64,000 nucleotides of DNA from Nostoc indistinguendum CM1-VF10 (GTDB lineage: Bacteria > Cyanobacteriota > Cyanobacteriia > Cyanobacteriales > Nostocaceae). The notes below the pieces were generated by a model. It did no database searches and had not been told where the DNA came from. It saw nothing but the letters and a program-made list of their open reading frames with translations. Below, piece by piece: positions 18,959 to 28,548 of the stretch (position 1 is its first letter; each line of letters begins with the position of its first letter). The DNA is taken from NCBI GenBank assembly GCA_019359215.1, contig JAHHHS010000009.1, forward strand, positions 62,001 to 126,000, given 5' to 3'. Both the position numbers and the translations under genes were made by a program.

Positions 18959-19294
18959 ATGAGCGAACCAGCTGTTGAGACTACGGTGTTAGACCGCTAC
19001 GAGTGTCGCGCCTGCGGTTATGTTTACGAACCTGAGAAGGGAGACGACAAGGATGATATTCCTTCAGGGACATCCTTTGCAGAACTACCCGTAAATTGGC
19101 GCTGTCCAGTTTGTAGTGCTAAAAAAACCGCTTTTGCCAACATCGGCCCTGCGGGTACTGCATCCGGCTTCAAAGAAAATCTCGGTTACGGTTTGGGTGT
19201 CAACAACCTAACGCCAACCCAAAAGAATATCCTAATTTTCGGTGCTTTGGCTCTTGGATTCTTGTTTTTTATCAGTCTTTACGGCTTACAATGA
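18959..19294 (+). CDS. rubA: Rubredoxin with C-terminal membrane anchor
   Basis: The 111-residue protein has a rubredoxin domain (CRACGY near residue 15, CPVCS near 48) binding one Fe by four cysteines, and a C-terminal transmembrane helix (ILIFGALALGFLFFISLYG). RubA is required for photosystem assembly in oxygenic phototrophs. ATG 18959 is chosen because it gives the family N terminus; an in-frame TTG 81 bp upstream has no support. The rubA-ycf48-psbEFLJ order is conserved in cyanobacteria. Confidence 0.96.
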   Translation: MSEPAVETTVLDRYECRACGYVYEPEKGDDKDDIPSGTSFAELPVNWRCPVCSAKKTAFANIGPAGTASGFKENLGYGLGVNNLTPTQKNILIFGALALGFLFFISLYGLQ

Positions 19295-19757
19295 CAGCCG
19301 TTATCTCAAAAACAGGGAGTAGTGAGTAGGGAAAGAGATTTTCATTATTGGTTGTGCGACTATAAAATCACACAATTATGCTGTTTTACTTATTCCCTAG
19401 AGCATTTAATTAAGCTAAAAATGCTCACCTTTGTTTACATTGATTAGCAGTGTATTCTCTGATAAAATATCAGAGATTCAGGTGAGAATGCGTAACGTCA
19501 AGCAACCTCTATACTGATAAGTTGCCTCTGAGGTGTTACAGCAAGTAATCGCAAATATGTTGCTTCTCAAAGTAAGAACCACGCTAGAAGCAAACAAGTA
19601 AGAGTGCATAGAACTTGTTTTTATGCATCGATTGATACACCTTGGTTGAGATTGATCTGTTCAACTTATGTATTTGTTAGCAAATGTTAGCAAAAAAGTA
19701 TCAGTAAACCTTTTAGAGAACAGCTACAGAAATTTAGAAACAAGTTAAGAAATACTA
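19295..19757. other. Intergenic region between rubA and ycf48
   Basis: These 463 bp are A+T-rich. A weak inverted repeat (TCTCTGATA/TATCAGAGA) lies at about 19453-19472. No ORF is supported, and the ycf48 promoter is presumably here. Confidence 0.45.
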
Positions 19758-20777
19758 ATGCATTCAATTGTGAAAGGTTGGCAACGAATAGCTGCCTTGT
19801 TGATAGTAGTCCTTATGTGCATAGGTTGTAGCAGAGTTCCTTCTGTTAGCTACAACCCTTGGAAAGTCATTTCTGTGCCAACAGACTCAAATCTCCTGGA
19901 TATTGCTTTTACTAATAACCCTGAGCATGGCTACTTAGTAGGTAGCAATGCCACCCTATTGGAAACCAATGACGGTGGTAATACCTGGAAACCAATAACA
20001 CTGCAACTGGAGGAGCAAAAGTATCGCTTTGACTCGGTAAGTTTTGCAGGAAAAGAAGGCTGGATTGCCGGAGAGCCTGGACTGTTGCTGCACACTACCG
20101 ATGAAGGTGCTTCTTGGTCGCGTATTCCCCTAAGTGAAAAGCTACCAGGTAGCCCGATCGCAGTTAAGGCACTAGCAGACAGCACAGCTGAGATGGCTAC
20201 TGATGTAGGAGCCATATATAAAACCACAGACGGCGGCAAAAACTGGAAAGCACAGGTAGAATCAGCAGTCGGTGTAGTGCGTAACTTAGAACGTTCTCCT
20301 GATGGCAAATATGTTGCCGTTTCCGCCAAGGGTAGTTTCTACTCGACTTGGGAACCGGGACAAGATGCTTGGGTACCCCATAACCGCAATAGTTCTCGGC
20401 GCGTAGAAAACATGGGTTTTGCTGAGAATGGGCAATTATGGTTACTAGCTAGGGGAGGTCAAATTCAGTTTAGTGACCCAACTAAACCTGAAGAATGGCA
20501 AGAGGCAAAATATCCAGAGTTATCCACCAGTTGGGGTTTACTGGATTTGGCATATCGCACACCCGATGAAATTTGGATAGGTGGCGGTAGTGGCAATTTG
20601 CTACGGAGTGGCGACGGTGGCAAAACCTGGGAAAAAGACCGTGAGGTAGAAGAAGTTGCTGCTAATTTGTATAAGATTGTCTTCTTAGAGCCAGAGCGGG
20701 GATTTATAATTGGCGATCGCGGCGTTTTGCTTAAATATCTACCAAACCCTGAAGCAACTTCCTCAGAAGCAGCTTAG
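19758..20777 (+). CDS. ycf48: Photosystem II assembly factor Ycf48 (HCF136)
   Basis: The 339-residue lipoprotein has a signal peptide and lipobox (VLMCIGC, Cys about residue 24), then a beta-propeller with Asp-box motifs (NDGGNTW, TDEGASW, TDGGKNW, GDGGKTW). Ycf48 binds precursor D1 on the lumenal side early in photosystem II assembly. It lies 175 bp before psbE, in the conserved order. Confidence 0.97.
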   Translation: MHSIVKGWQRIAALLIVVLMCIGCSRVPSVSYNPWKVISVPTDSNLLDIAFTNNPEHGYLVGSNATLLETNDGGNTWKPITLQLEEQKYRFDSVSFAGKEGWIAGEPGLLLHTTDEGASWSRIPLSEKLPGSPIAVKALADSTAEMATDVGAIYKTTDGGKNWKAQVESAVGVVRNLERSPDGKYVAVSAKGSFYSTWEPGQDAWVPHNRNSSRRVENMGFAENGQLWLLARGGQIQFSDPTKPEEWQEAKYPELSTSWGLLDLAYRTPDEIWIGGGSGNLLRSGDGGKTWEKDREVEEVAANLYKIVFLEPERGFIIGDRGVLLKYLPNPEATSSEAA

Positions 20778-20952
20778 TGAGTAAGAGGTACAGGGAGTAG
20801 GGGAGATGAGGGAGATGAGGGAGAAATAAGCAATTCCGAATGCCCCATGCCCAACGTACAATTTCTGAGAAGAACTTTGCAACTTGTAACTCTTTCTTAA
20901 CTTTGTAGGATAATAAACTCAATAACACTCTATGTATAAGGTAGGGATCTAA

Positions 20953-21201
20953 ATGTCAGGTACCACTGGAGAACGTCCGTTTTCGGACATTATTACTAGC
21001 GTTCGTTACTGGGTAATTCACAGCATCACCATTCCGGCATTATTTATTGCCGGTTGGCTATTTGTCAGCACCGGGCTGGCTTATGATGCTTTTGGCACAC
21101 CTCGCCCTAACGAGTATTTCACACCAGCGCGGCAAGAAGTGCCCATTGTGAAGAACCGTTTTGAAGCTAAAAAACAAGTTGAAGAATTTATTGGAAAGTA
21201 G
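20953..21201 (+). CDS. psbE: Cytochrome b559 subunit alpha
   Basis: The 82-residue photosystem II subunit has one transmembrane helix and the axial haem histidine in [13 protein letters not shown]. Its C terminus has [15 protein letters not shown]. First gene of psbEFLJ, with an SD-like AAGGTAGGGA before the ATG. Confidence 0.99.
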   Translation: MSGTTGERPFSDIITSVRYWVIHSITIPALFIAGWLFVSTGLAYDAFGTPRPNEYFTPARQEVPIVKNRFEAKKQVEEFIGK

Positions 21202-21210
21202 TTTGAGATC

Positions 21211-21348
21211 ATGACTAGCGGAAACAACATCAATCAACCAGTTACCTATCCAATTTTTACCGTTAGATGGCTGGCAGTACACACCTTAGGTGTACCAACT
21301 GTATTCTTTTTAGGCGCGATCGCCGCAATGCAATTTATTCAACGTTAG
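21211..21348 (+). CDS. psbF: Cytochrome b559 subunit beta
   Basis: The 45-residue protein, 9 bp after psbE, contains [17 protein letters not shown] with the haem-ligand histidine, then [14 protein letters not shown]. Together with PsbE it binds the b559 haem. Confidence 0.98.
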   Translation: MTSGNNINQPVTYPIFTVRWLAVHTLGVPTVFFLGAIAAMQFIQR

Positions 21349-21356
21349 GAGCAATT

Positions 21357-21479
21357 ATGGTAGAAAGATCGCCCAATCCCAATAATCAACCGGTTGAACT
21401 AAACCGGACTTCGCTATACCTAGGGCTACTACTAGTTTTCGTTCTGGGGATTCTGTTTTCCAGTTACTTCTTCAACTAA
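21357..21479 (+). CDS. psbL: Photosystem II protein L
   Basis: The 40-residue protein contains [20 protein letters not shown] and ends SYFFN, the canonical PsbL sequence at the monomer interface of photosystem II. The start ATG at 21357 is 8 bp after psbF. A longer upstream reading of this frame is an artefact of overlap with psbF. Confidence 0.98.
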   Translation: MVERSPNPNNQPVELNRTSLYLGLLLVFVLGILFSSYFFN

Positions 21480-21549
21480 GTAGAAGTCCTGTTGTTAATT
21501 TTTGTTTATTGAACCTGTGTTGATTAGTTGTTAAGGGAGGAGAGAAGCT

Positions 21550-21669
21550 GTGTCTGGAAGTGGGAGAATTCCCCTGTGGGTCGTCGCTACGATCGCAGGT
21601 TTAGGTATAATTACAGTCTTGGGCATTTTCTTTTATGGTGCCTACGCCGGACTCGGTTCTTCGATTTAA
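21550..21669 (+). CDS. psbJ: Photosystem II protein J
   Basis: The 39-residue protein starts at GTG ([16 protein letters not shown]), with one transmembrane helix and the end [17 protein letters not shown] fits the family N terminus and is preceded by GGGAGGAGAGA. Last gene of psbEFLJ. Confidence 0.97.
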
Positions 21670-21741
21670 CATGAGTTAGTTTGAACCGAATACTATAAGT
21701 TAGAATTTTCTAGCATTTGTTGAGAAATCAACCTTAAAAAA

Positions 21742-21775
21742 ACCGCCTGTCTCTATGAGATAGGCGGTATTAATT
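21742..21775 (+). terminator. Terminator after psbEFLJ
   Basis: ACCGCCTGTCTC pairs with AGATAGGCGGT (21742-21768) around a 4-base loop. A short A-run precedes it and ATTAATTTT follows. The A-run before it could let it also serve psaI, which is transcribed toward it from the other side. Confidence 0.75.
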
Positions 21776-21910
21776 TTGGTCAATAGTCTAGGAACATATC
21801 CGACAACATATTAATAGCACTTGCTTGTCCGAAAACTTGACTAATGAACGCCACTTGACTCAATAGGGGAATCCCCGTTACGCAGTGGCTCCTAATGACT
21901 CATGACGACA

Positions 21911-22021
21911 TTAACCAATATCGTCTCTTTCAATGTATAAAAAGAAAAACGCGAAGGTCACAGCTGGGAAAACCAAACCAACGAGTGGAACTAAGATAGA
22001 AGGCACAAAGGAAGCTGCCAT
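21911..22021 (-). CDS. psaI: Photosystem I subunit VIII
   Basis: The 36-residue protein reads [20 protein letters not shown], then a membrane-spanning [11 protein letters not shown] and RDDIG. The [13 protein letters not shown] core and the acidic end match PsaI, the single-helix photosystem I subunit that supports trimer and PsaL stability. It is convergent with psbEFLJ and easily missed because of its size. Confidence 0.9.
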   Translation of the reverse strand: MAASFVPSILVPLVGLVFPAVTFAFFFLYIERDDIG

Positions 22022-22182
22022 AGTAAAGGTTCCTGTTAAATAACACTACAATTCAAAATGAGCTTACTGCAAATTCTGCCAAGATTTTTGAAATTCTAAA
22101 GATTTTTAACACAGCCCATCTTGGGAGATTGGGGAAAGGGGTAATGTTATTCTCCCCAATTCCCAATTCCCAATTCCCTGAA

Positions 22183-23991
22183 TTACATACCCAGTAGCTC
22201 ATCTAGTTGCAAGCTTGGCAAGTCTGGAGGAACCACAGTCCTTACTATTGTGACTTTGTGACTCTCCTGTTGGGTTGTCAAATCAAGTGCGATCGCTTCC
22301 AAGCGAATTTCCAAACAGCCAAAGGGAATGTTTAATTGGGTCATCACTTCCAATCCTCCCAAAGCGTTAGGTAGCAAATTTGTCAGTAAATGGGGCCCCT
22401 CTAGTAACCAACGAGTTTGGTAATCTTCAACCCATAACTTGACAACAACTTGGGGAGGTACTTCAGGCAGTACTACCCGCACTATGATGAACTTGCCAGC
22501 GATTAGTTCGCCGTCTGGTAAATACAGTTGTGGAATTGGCAAAGGCTCAATAGTTGCCGTAGTTATAAATGGTGAAGAGGATGAACCTAACAGTAATTGC
22601 TTCTCTTCTTCAAGAGAGTAATTCTTCACCCTATCGGCTTCCAGTTCATATGTATCATCTACAACGATTTCTTGCGCCAACCAAGCTGACGCTATATTCA
22701 TTTTTATCGGAGGAGGGGGGGGCGGTATTTGTGTAACCACCATTGAGAGTGTTGGTTCGGATACTTTTTCTACTTCCGTATCTTCCCCTATTTCTAGATC
22801 AGCTTCCTTTGCTGTATCTGCATCTTCCGCAAAATTCTCAAGATCAAAAACCGACTCTTGAACTTCTTCCCATGTCTCTGTATCAGCATCCACGCTTAAC
22901 GGCATTACATCAACATTGGAAGTTTCAGCACTAAGAGAAAGCTGAGTCTCCTGGGCTTGAACGTAGCTATTGTAATCTTGACGTTGCAGATCATTGATGG
23001 ATTCAGGCAAAAAGTATCCTTGGCTTTGCATCCACTTCCTAAGCAAGGGAGATGAGTAAAGATTACCTGTTGTAATTAATTGTTCATTTGGCTGGGCTTC
23101 TACCTCAGCAACAGATTCTTCCTGGAATTGTGTGTTTGCCTGGATTTCTACCTCAGCAACAGATGCTTCCTGAAATTGTTTGTTTGGCTGGGCTTCTACC
23201 TCAACAATAGATTCTTCCTGGAATTGTGCATTTGACTGGGTTTCTACCTCAAGTGTATTTTCATCTTCAGCTACAGTTGTGTCCAACTGTGGGAAGTTTT
23301 CAGCCGCTTGAACTTCCAATGCATCTGAAGGGACATTGTTTTTTACTTCTTCTTGTGTGTTACCTGGCAAAGCTTGTAGCCGTCTCAAGTATGGGAAAGT
23401 AGTCTCCAGTATTGGCATTCGACGTTGCTTGATGACCAACTGCTCCAAGTTGATGGCAGCTATAGTAGTAGCATCCTTTTCCAGAAATTCCTCCTCTGTA
23501 GGGGGTTCTGCACCAACATCTGTGAGAGTGTTGCCATTGGTTTGAATAGGGGGCAGTTTCGGCAATTGAGGCGAAGTGCCTGAATTCGTTAAGTTAGATG
23601 TCCGCAGGGTGGCTTCTCGCAGAACTTGTAAGTTAATTTGCGGTGGTAGGGGTGTATTTGGTGATGGATTGAGTATTTGAGACTGGTATGTTTTTGGAAT
23701 CTTGACCAGATTGAATAATTTCAAATCGATCTTCACAGCCGTCTCTGGCTCCGTGAAAGCAACAGACGAGTTCGATGGTGCTATGGAATCATTTGAGGAT
23801 GTACTAGGTTTTGCTGCGGCTGTGATTGCCAGTAATTCTGTTATATCTGCTGTAATGGTGAAAGACTGGCTGGCTAATCGGATCACTTCACCAACACCGG
23901 CGAATCGACCATACAAATTGATATCTGCTAAAATTAACTTGGATTCACAGTCAGCAGGAATATCAATTGAGGTATTGATGGTGAAGGGCAA
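22183..23991 (-). pseudogene. Downstream part of a frameshifted long cyanobacterial gene, unknown function
   Basis: This frame stays open to 24204, but the first plausible start is only a TTG at 23991. The extra upstream segment (LGQDSYIARWGQPLTIDGHI...) is protein-like and belongs to the gene. The segment encodes ~600 residues with an acidic low-complexity middle, including repeats of the type VAEVEAQPNEQFQEES (23080-23240), a proline run and a beta-rich C terminus (LYLPDGELIAGKFIIVRVVLPE). With the upstream frame (24182-24595) it most likely formed one ~800-residue protein. Function unknown; the beta-rich ends suggest a surface or adhesion-type architecture. Confidence 0.6.
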
Positions 23992-24181
23992 TTCCTGATC
24001 TGGTAAGGGTTGCCGTACCTGGGTTAAGATTTTTGATTCTACGGGCGATCGCAGTTCAATTCCTAGTTCAAGGGCCCGCAGGCTTTTGGAGAATAATGTT
24101 TCAGCCTGATCTTGAGTTGTCTTTTCTTTGAGTTCTATGTGCCCATCAATTGTAAGAGGTTGTCCCCAACGAGCAATGTAA

Positions 24182-24595
24182 CTATCTTGACCTAAAGTTA
24201 GCAGTTAGGTGATCAGGGGAATTTGATTCTACATTCTCCTCTGCTTTCTGGCACAATACTTGAACTTGGACACTGTATTGCCAAGATTTACCGAGTAAAT
24301 CTGACATCAAATCGCCAGTACAACGCAACTCCCAAACTCCCGGCTCGAAGTAGGTAAAGGGAATTACCGCCATTAAACCTTCTGAATTAGTACGACGCGA
24401 TCGCTTGAAAATTCGTCGCTTTGGTTGAACTTCCTGGGTTGAAGAGTGAATTACCCGCACTTCCACGTGTGTATTACGAAGGTTTGAACGAGCCAAAACT
24501 CTATACTGCCCTTCCAAAATTTCAAAATTTGGCGATTCTAGGATATGCCAAGAGCGAGCGCCTTGTTTCTGTATCAGAAATTGCCAGTGTTCCAT
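24182..24595 (-). pseudogene. Upstream part of the same frameshifted gene
   Basis: The 137-residue frame starts at ATG (MEHWQFLIQKQGARSW). It contains LEGQYRVLARSNLRNTHVEVRV, a basic patch (PKRRIFKRSRRT) and beta-strand-rich PFTYFEPGVWELRCTGDL. It ends 22 bp into the open part of the next frame, so a single-base insertion or deletion near 24185-24205 would join them. It could be a true decay event or a sequencing error. Confidence 0.6.
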
Positions 24596-24616
24596 TGTGA
24601 GTGATGCCCAGACCAA

Positions 24617-25172
24617 CGAGCCGCCCAGTTATATTGTGTAATTACCTTGCTTGCAAGTTTACCCCAGTATTTTATAAATGCATCCCTTAAATGGCTATCT
24701 AGTTAACTAAGTTTTACCTACCTCACTTCTGGCACTTTAACTAGTTGCGTCAAGGGAATTCCAATGGATTGCTGTGTTCCTTGTGCGTAAAGGTTTTGTT
24801 GTTTCCTGAATATTAATTTTGACACTCTCCAGTGCTAATTTAACAGGCAGGGTATGCTCAACTGATTGCAAATATTTTTGTATTATTTTTTACTGAAATG
24901 TCCATTTGCAATAGACACAACATACAATATATTAAGATTCACTTTGACAATTTAATAAAAATTGTCATTGCCCACATTTTGCTACAAAGAGGTAGATGTG
25001 GCTCTTAAGTGTCCCCTGCGATCGCCTACGACGGGCGCAAAGCGCTATTGCAAATCACAACACTTAACCGCACAACGCGCATCCAACCTACCTGAAGCGT
25101 TTGAACCGCTACAAAGCGTATCCTCACCTAAGTGAAATGTGGGTAACAATGAGGATTTACAGGAGGGATTCG
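24617..25172. other. Intergenic region, no gene seen
   Basis: This A+T-rich gap has a HIP1-containing GC patch at about 25018-25085. No coding frame or strong hairpin is supported. The last 20 bp carry a strong SD (AGGAGGGA) for the next gene. Confidence 0.4.
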
Positions 25173-25370
25173 ATGCTAGTCATTTTAATGGACGAGCAAA
25201 TCCTTGCCCCTGAGCAAGTTTGCCAGTCTTGTTTACTCGCTGACAGGAGCGGTCAACCCCGTTGGCGTGCAGGTCAACTGCGTTGTGGTCAAGCCATTCA
25301 CAAACTTGCTCAACAGCAGCCAGACCAGTATGAGTGTGTGATGGGTTTTCGCATCGCCCATATAGAATAG
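25173..25370 (+). CDS. Conserved small cyanobacterial protein, unknown function
   Basis: The 65-residue protein starts MLVILMDEQILAPEQVCQSC and ends QYECVMGFRIAHIE, with four cysteines (CQSC, RCGQ, YECV). The start at 25173 is set by AGGAGGGA 6 bp upstream; in-frame starts further upstream lack a site. It resembles small conserved proteins of cyanobacteria. The cysteines might bind a metal, which is inference. Confidence 0.65.
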   Translation: MLVILMDEQILAPEQVCQSCLLADRSGQPRWRAGQLRCGQAIHKLAQQQPDQYECVMGFRIAHIE

Positions 25371-25451
25371 TTGAATTTGCCAGCAAGACCAAGTAACTGC
25401 GTTATCCTAAGCTCAAGTAACTATAGAAATTTAACCACAGGAGAACGCATA

Positions 25452-25931
25452 ATGTCTTGGCGTGGGTCTACAACCGTTTCAGATCGAATTTTTGCTTCCT
25501 TGCCTTATTTGCTACCCTTAGTTGATGGTTTAGTCTTTGGCAGCTTTTTGTTAAATCAGTTTCCAGCACTACGAGTTCTGCTTGTACCACTGCAACCAGT
25601 GCTAATAATTTACGGTAGTTTAGGACAATTTGGACAAATAATTGTGTTCTTTGCCTTGTTTCTATTAGTGGTGAGAAACGAAAAAATCAGTCACTTCATT
25701 CGTTTCAACACAATGCAGGCGATTCTTTTGGACATAGTTATATTTTTGTGTTCCATACTGGTGGAAGTTTTAGGTCAGGTTCCTGGTACTGGCTTTGCAA
25801 TAGAAACAGTAGCTAACACCATCTTTTTAGGTATAGTCGCAGCAGTTGCATATTCAGTCATCCAGTCAGTAAGCGGGCGTTATGCGGAAATTCCGGCGAT
25901 TTCCGATGCAGTATATATGCAAGTGCGTTAG
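25452..25931 (+). CDS. Tic20-like (Ycf60) membrane protein
   Basis: The 159-residue protein with four transmembrane helices begins MSWRGSTTVSDRIFASLPYL and contains EKISHFIRFNTMQAILLDI, the Tic20/Ycf60 signature. Plastid Tic20 forms part of the inner-envelope import channel; the cyanobacterial role is not established. ATG 25452 matches the family start and has CAGGAGAA upstream. Confidence 0.92.
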   Translation: MSWRGSTTVSDRIFASLPYLLPLVDGLVFGSFLLNQFPALRVLLVPLQPVLIIYGSLGQFGQIIVFFALFLLVVRNEKISHFIRFNTMQAILLDIVIFLCSILVEVLGQVPGTGFAIETVANTIFLGIVAAVAYSVIQSVSGRYAEIPAISDAVYMQVR

Positions 25932-25934
25932 AAG

Positions 25935-26708
25935 TTAACGGGTCGCTACGGTGTTTTCCAGGCGACCAATACCTTCAATTTCGACGCGGACGCGATCGCC
26001 TGGATGCAATGGACTTACGCCCTCCGGCGTACCTGTAAGCACCAAATCACCGGGTAGTAGTGTCATAATCTGACTGATATAAGAAACTAGAACATCGGGG
26101 GAAAACACCATCTGATTTATACAGGCAGATTGGACTGGATTGGTGTCGTCATTCACAAAAGTCTGCAATCTCGCTCCTGGATTTAATTCGCGCACGATCC
26201 AAGGGCCCAAGGGACAGAAAGTATCAAAACCTTTAGCTCGCGTCCATTGACCATCCCGTTTTTGTAAATCTCGCGCTGTTACGTCATTGGCGATGGTGTA
26301 GCCCCAAATTTTGCTTTGGGCTACCTCTGGTGTACATTCAAAGGCGTAATCGCCAATCACTAACGCTAACTCTCCTTCGTAGTCAACTCTTTGTGACTGT
26401 GGAGGATACTTAATTTCCCTCTCAGATGGAATGATAGACGTAGGTGGCTTGAGAAAAATTAGTGGCTCAGAAGGTACTGAAGTTCCCATTTCGGCTGCAT
26501 GGTCTGCATAATTCTTACCCACCGCCACAATTTTTGAAGGAGCGCAGGGAGCCAGAATTTGGTAATTTTCTGGTGTCAAAGTTAAATCAGTGGGTTGTCC
26601 TTGTAACCAGGGCGGGGCATCTAGCACCTGCACATTGAGGGATAATTGTAGTATCCCATAGTAAATTTGTCCTTCTTGATTTTGAATTCGCACATAGCGC
26701 TGCGCCAT
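25935..26708 (-). CDS. Fumarylacetoacetate hydrolase family protein
   Basis: The 257-residue protein has the FAH C-terminal domain: VGKNYADHAAEMG, IFLKPPTSIIPSE, VDYEGELALVIG, GYTIANDVTARDLQ and LTGTPEGVSPLHPGD. The metal-binding acidic residues (Glu-Gly-Glu, Asp in NDVTARD) are present. Members act as acylpyruvate hydrolases or oxaloacetate decarboxylases; the substrate here is unknown. ATG 26708 is preferred over an upstream TTG. It is convergent with the Tic20-like gene, 3 bp apart. Confidence 0.9.
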   Translation of the reverse strand: MAQRYVRIQNQEGQIYYGILQLSLNVQVLDAPPWLQGQPTDLTLTPENYQILAPCAPSKIVAVGKNYADHAAEMGTSVPSEPLIFLKPPTSIIPSEREIKYPPQSQRVDYEGELALVIGDYAFECTPEVAQSKIWGYTIANDVTARDLQKRDGQWTRAKGFDTFCPLGPWIVRELNPGARLQTFVNDDTNPVQSACINQMVFSPDVLVSYISQIMTLLPGDLVLTGTPEGVSPLHPGDRVRVEIEGIGRLENTVATR

Positions 26709-27087
26709 AACCTTGATGAATATCCTTTTATCTGCTTTTTTGTTGCTGTGAGCAAGTAGCAATCCTCAGTTAGCTTTTTAGCGAACCGATTAAGCCTTGA
26801 GCCTGAAAGCGATCGCTATAGATGCCCTTAAGGAAAAACACCCCTTGATCAAGCTAATAGCTTAAGCAATCTTGCTAAAGAAATATCGGGGTTGCCTCCC
26901 GACTTAGTTTTCGTTAGGGACATCCAAAAAATCCAAATTTTGGCGATTTGGCTAATGATTCAAATTGAAAACTGGTAAGATTATAGTTCCTTGTTGCTTC
27001 AGATGTTGATTAATACTGGCATTTTGAACTAAAATAGGTATAAATTAATATCAGCAACCATTTTTGTCCATAAGGAGACTGAAAAAT
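26709..27087. other. Divergent promoter region before rpsF
   Basis: This 379-bp gap between two divergent genes has a HIP1-type site at about 26810 and A+T-rich DNA. A clear SD (AAGGAG, 27072-27077) precedes rpsF. No ORF is supported. Confidence 0.45.
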
Positions 27088-27438
27088 ATGACTACAAGTT
27101 ACGAAACAATGTACATTCTCCGCCCTGACCTGGGAGAGGAACAGGTAGAGCAAGCAATTACAAAATACCAGAATTTGCTTCGCGACCAGGGCGCTGAGGA
27201 TATGCAAATTCAAAATCGTGGTAAGCGTCGTCTTGCTTATGAAATCAAAAAACACCGCGATGGCATCTACATCCAGTTAAATTACACTGCGCCTGCAACT
27301 GCGATCGCACCCTTTGAACGCGCCATGCGCTTGAGTGAAGAAGTGATTCGCTATTTGACAGTTAAGCAGGAAGCCGGAGAGGAAAAACCCCCTAAAGAAG
27401 AAAAGGAAAAACCCACTAAAGTGGCAGCAACGGTCTAG
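27088..27438 (+). CDS. rpsF: 30S ribosomal protein S6
   Basis: The 116-residue protein starts [20 protein letters not shown] and contains [20 protein letters not shown], the S6 core. S6 binds S18 on the platform of the small subunit. A Lys/Glu-rich tail ([14 protein letters not shown]) extends the usual ~100 residues. ATG 27088 with AAGGAG 10 bp upstream fixes the start. A repeat-rich intergenic stretch (27440-27500) follows. Confidence 0.97.
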   Translation: MTTSYETMYILRPDLGEEQVEQAITKYQNLLRDQGAEDMQIQNRGKRRLAYEIKKHRDGIYIQLNYTAPATAIAPFERAMRLSEEVIRYLTVKQEAGEEKPPKEEKEKPTKVAATV

Positions 27439-27635
27439 GAAATAGGGAGTAGGGAAAACAAGGCGGAAATACCAATCCCAATTCCCAATTTCCACTCCCC
27501 ATTCAATAAAATTTTGTTTTTTCTTTTTTCGTGACTTGCTTGGGAATGCTAAATTAACAAATACTTGCCAAAGGTAGTACTCCCGCAGTTATACCTAAGA
27601 GTGGACAAGATTCTGAATGGGAGCTGTAAGCTACT

Positions 27636-28196
27636 GTGAGCCAATCTGATACACCCAATATTGAAGTTCTCTCTACGGAAGTATCGCAGCTACGACAAGA
27701 ACTGCAACTTCGTGACCAATTAGTACAACAACTATCTCAAGAACTCTTCCGGCTGGTAAAGGGTAACACTAGTTTTATGCCCCAGCAGCCGGATATTGAG
27801 CGTGATCTGAGCCAGTTACAGGCTTTGCAAGAACAACTCCAAGCTGTGGAGCAGCAGGTGGCGTTCTACCAAGAGCAAATTACAACTCGTGACTCCGAAA
27901 TTTACCAATTGCGGCAGTCAGTCCAAGAACTCACCGATCGCACTCGGATGTTGGAGCAAGTAGTACAAGAGTTGCCTCAAATTTACCGTCGGAAGTTTGA
28001 GGAGCGGATGACGCCAGTGAGAGAAAAGGTAGCAATGCTACAACGGGAAAATCGCCAACTACAAGCAGAACTGCAAAGTGTGAGTTACCGTTTAGCACTC
28101 AAAACTCGCAATGCTAGTCACAGTGGCATTGATTTGCCCAATTTCCCCCGCCCAACATCCGAAGAAACTAACATTTCAACTCCCCAGAATGCCTAA
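27636..28196 (+). CDS. Coiled-coil protein, unknown function
   Basis: The 186-residue protein begins at GTG. Residues about 10-155 form heptad-rich coiled coil (LSTEVSQLRQELQLRDQLVQ, LQALQEQLQAVEQQ, MLQRENRQLQAELQ). The C terminus is polar. There is no signal peptide or membrane segment, so it is probably a cytoplasmic structural or scaffold protein. No family recognised. Confidence 0.7.
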   Translation: MSQSDTPNIEVLSTEVSQLRQELQLRDQLVQQLSQELFRLVKGNTSFMPQQPDIERDLSQLQALQEQLQAVEQQVAFYQEQITTRDSEIYQLRQSVQELTDRTRMLEQVVQELPQIYRRKFEERMTPVREKVAMLQRENRQLQAELQSVSYRLALKTRNASHSGIDLPNFPRPTSEETNISTPQNA

Positions 28197-28548
28197 AGTT
28201 ACCATTCTGGTGGAATAGAAGAGATAATAAATTCGCACAGGAAATTAAAGTGTCTTGGAGACATCCAGCTAGTACACCAAGGCAAAAATAATAACTATGG
28301 AGTTATAAATAACGCAAAGGCTGATATTATAACCATTCTTTGCTTTACTGATTTAGGTACATGGTTTCCAATAAGCATATTTACTGGTGTGCTATTGAGA
28401 TTACCTACCTCAAAGCGATGGATTTTCCTTGACTTTTTTCTCTAAACAAAGAAAATCAGCCTGCTAGCACCAGACTGTTATCTTTGAGAATATGGAAGAA
28501 TACAAATATTGCTTGACTCCACCATCCTTCTATAGGTAGATTTATTAC
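28197..28548. repeat. Intergenic region with a duplicated STAS-gene tail
   Basis: Most of the gap shows nothing coding. Positions 28456-28486 repeat, with only a few mismatches, the last codons of the STAS gene at 28550-28580 (both begin TCAGCCTGCTAGCACCA). This suggests a partial tandem duplication or the stub of a deleted second STAS gene. Confidence 0.65.
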
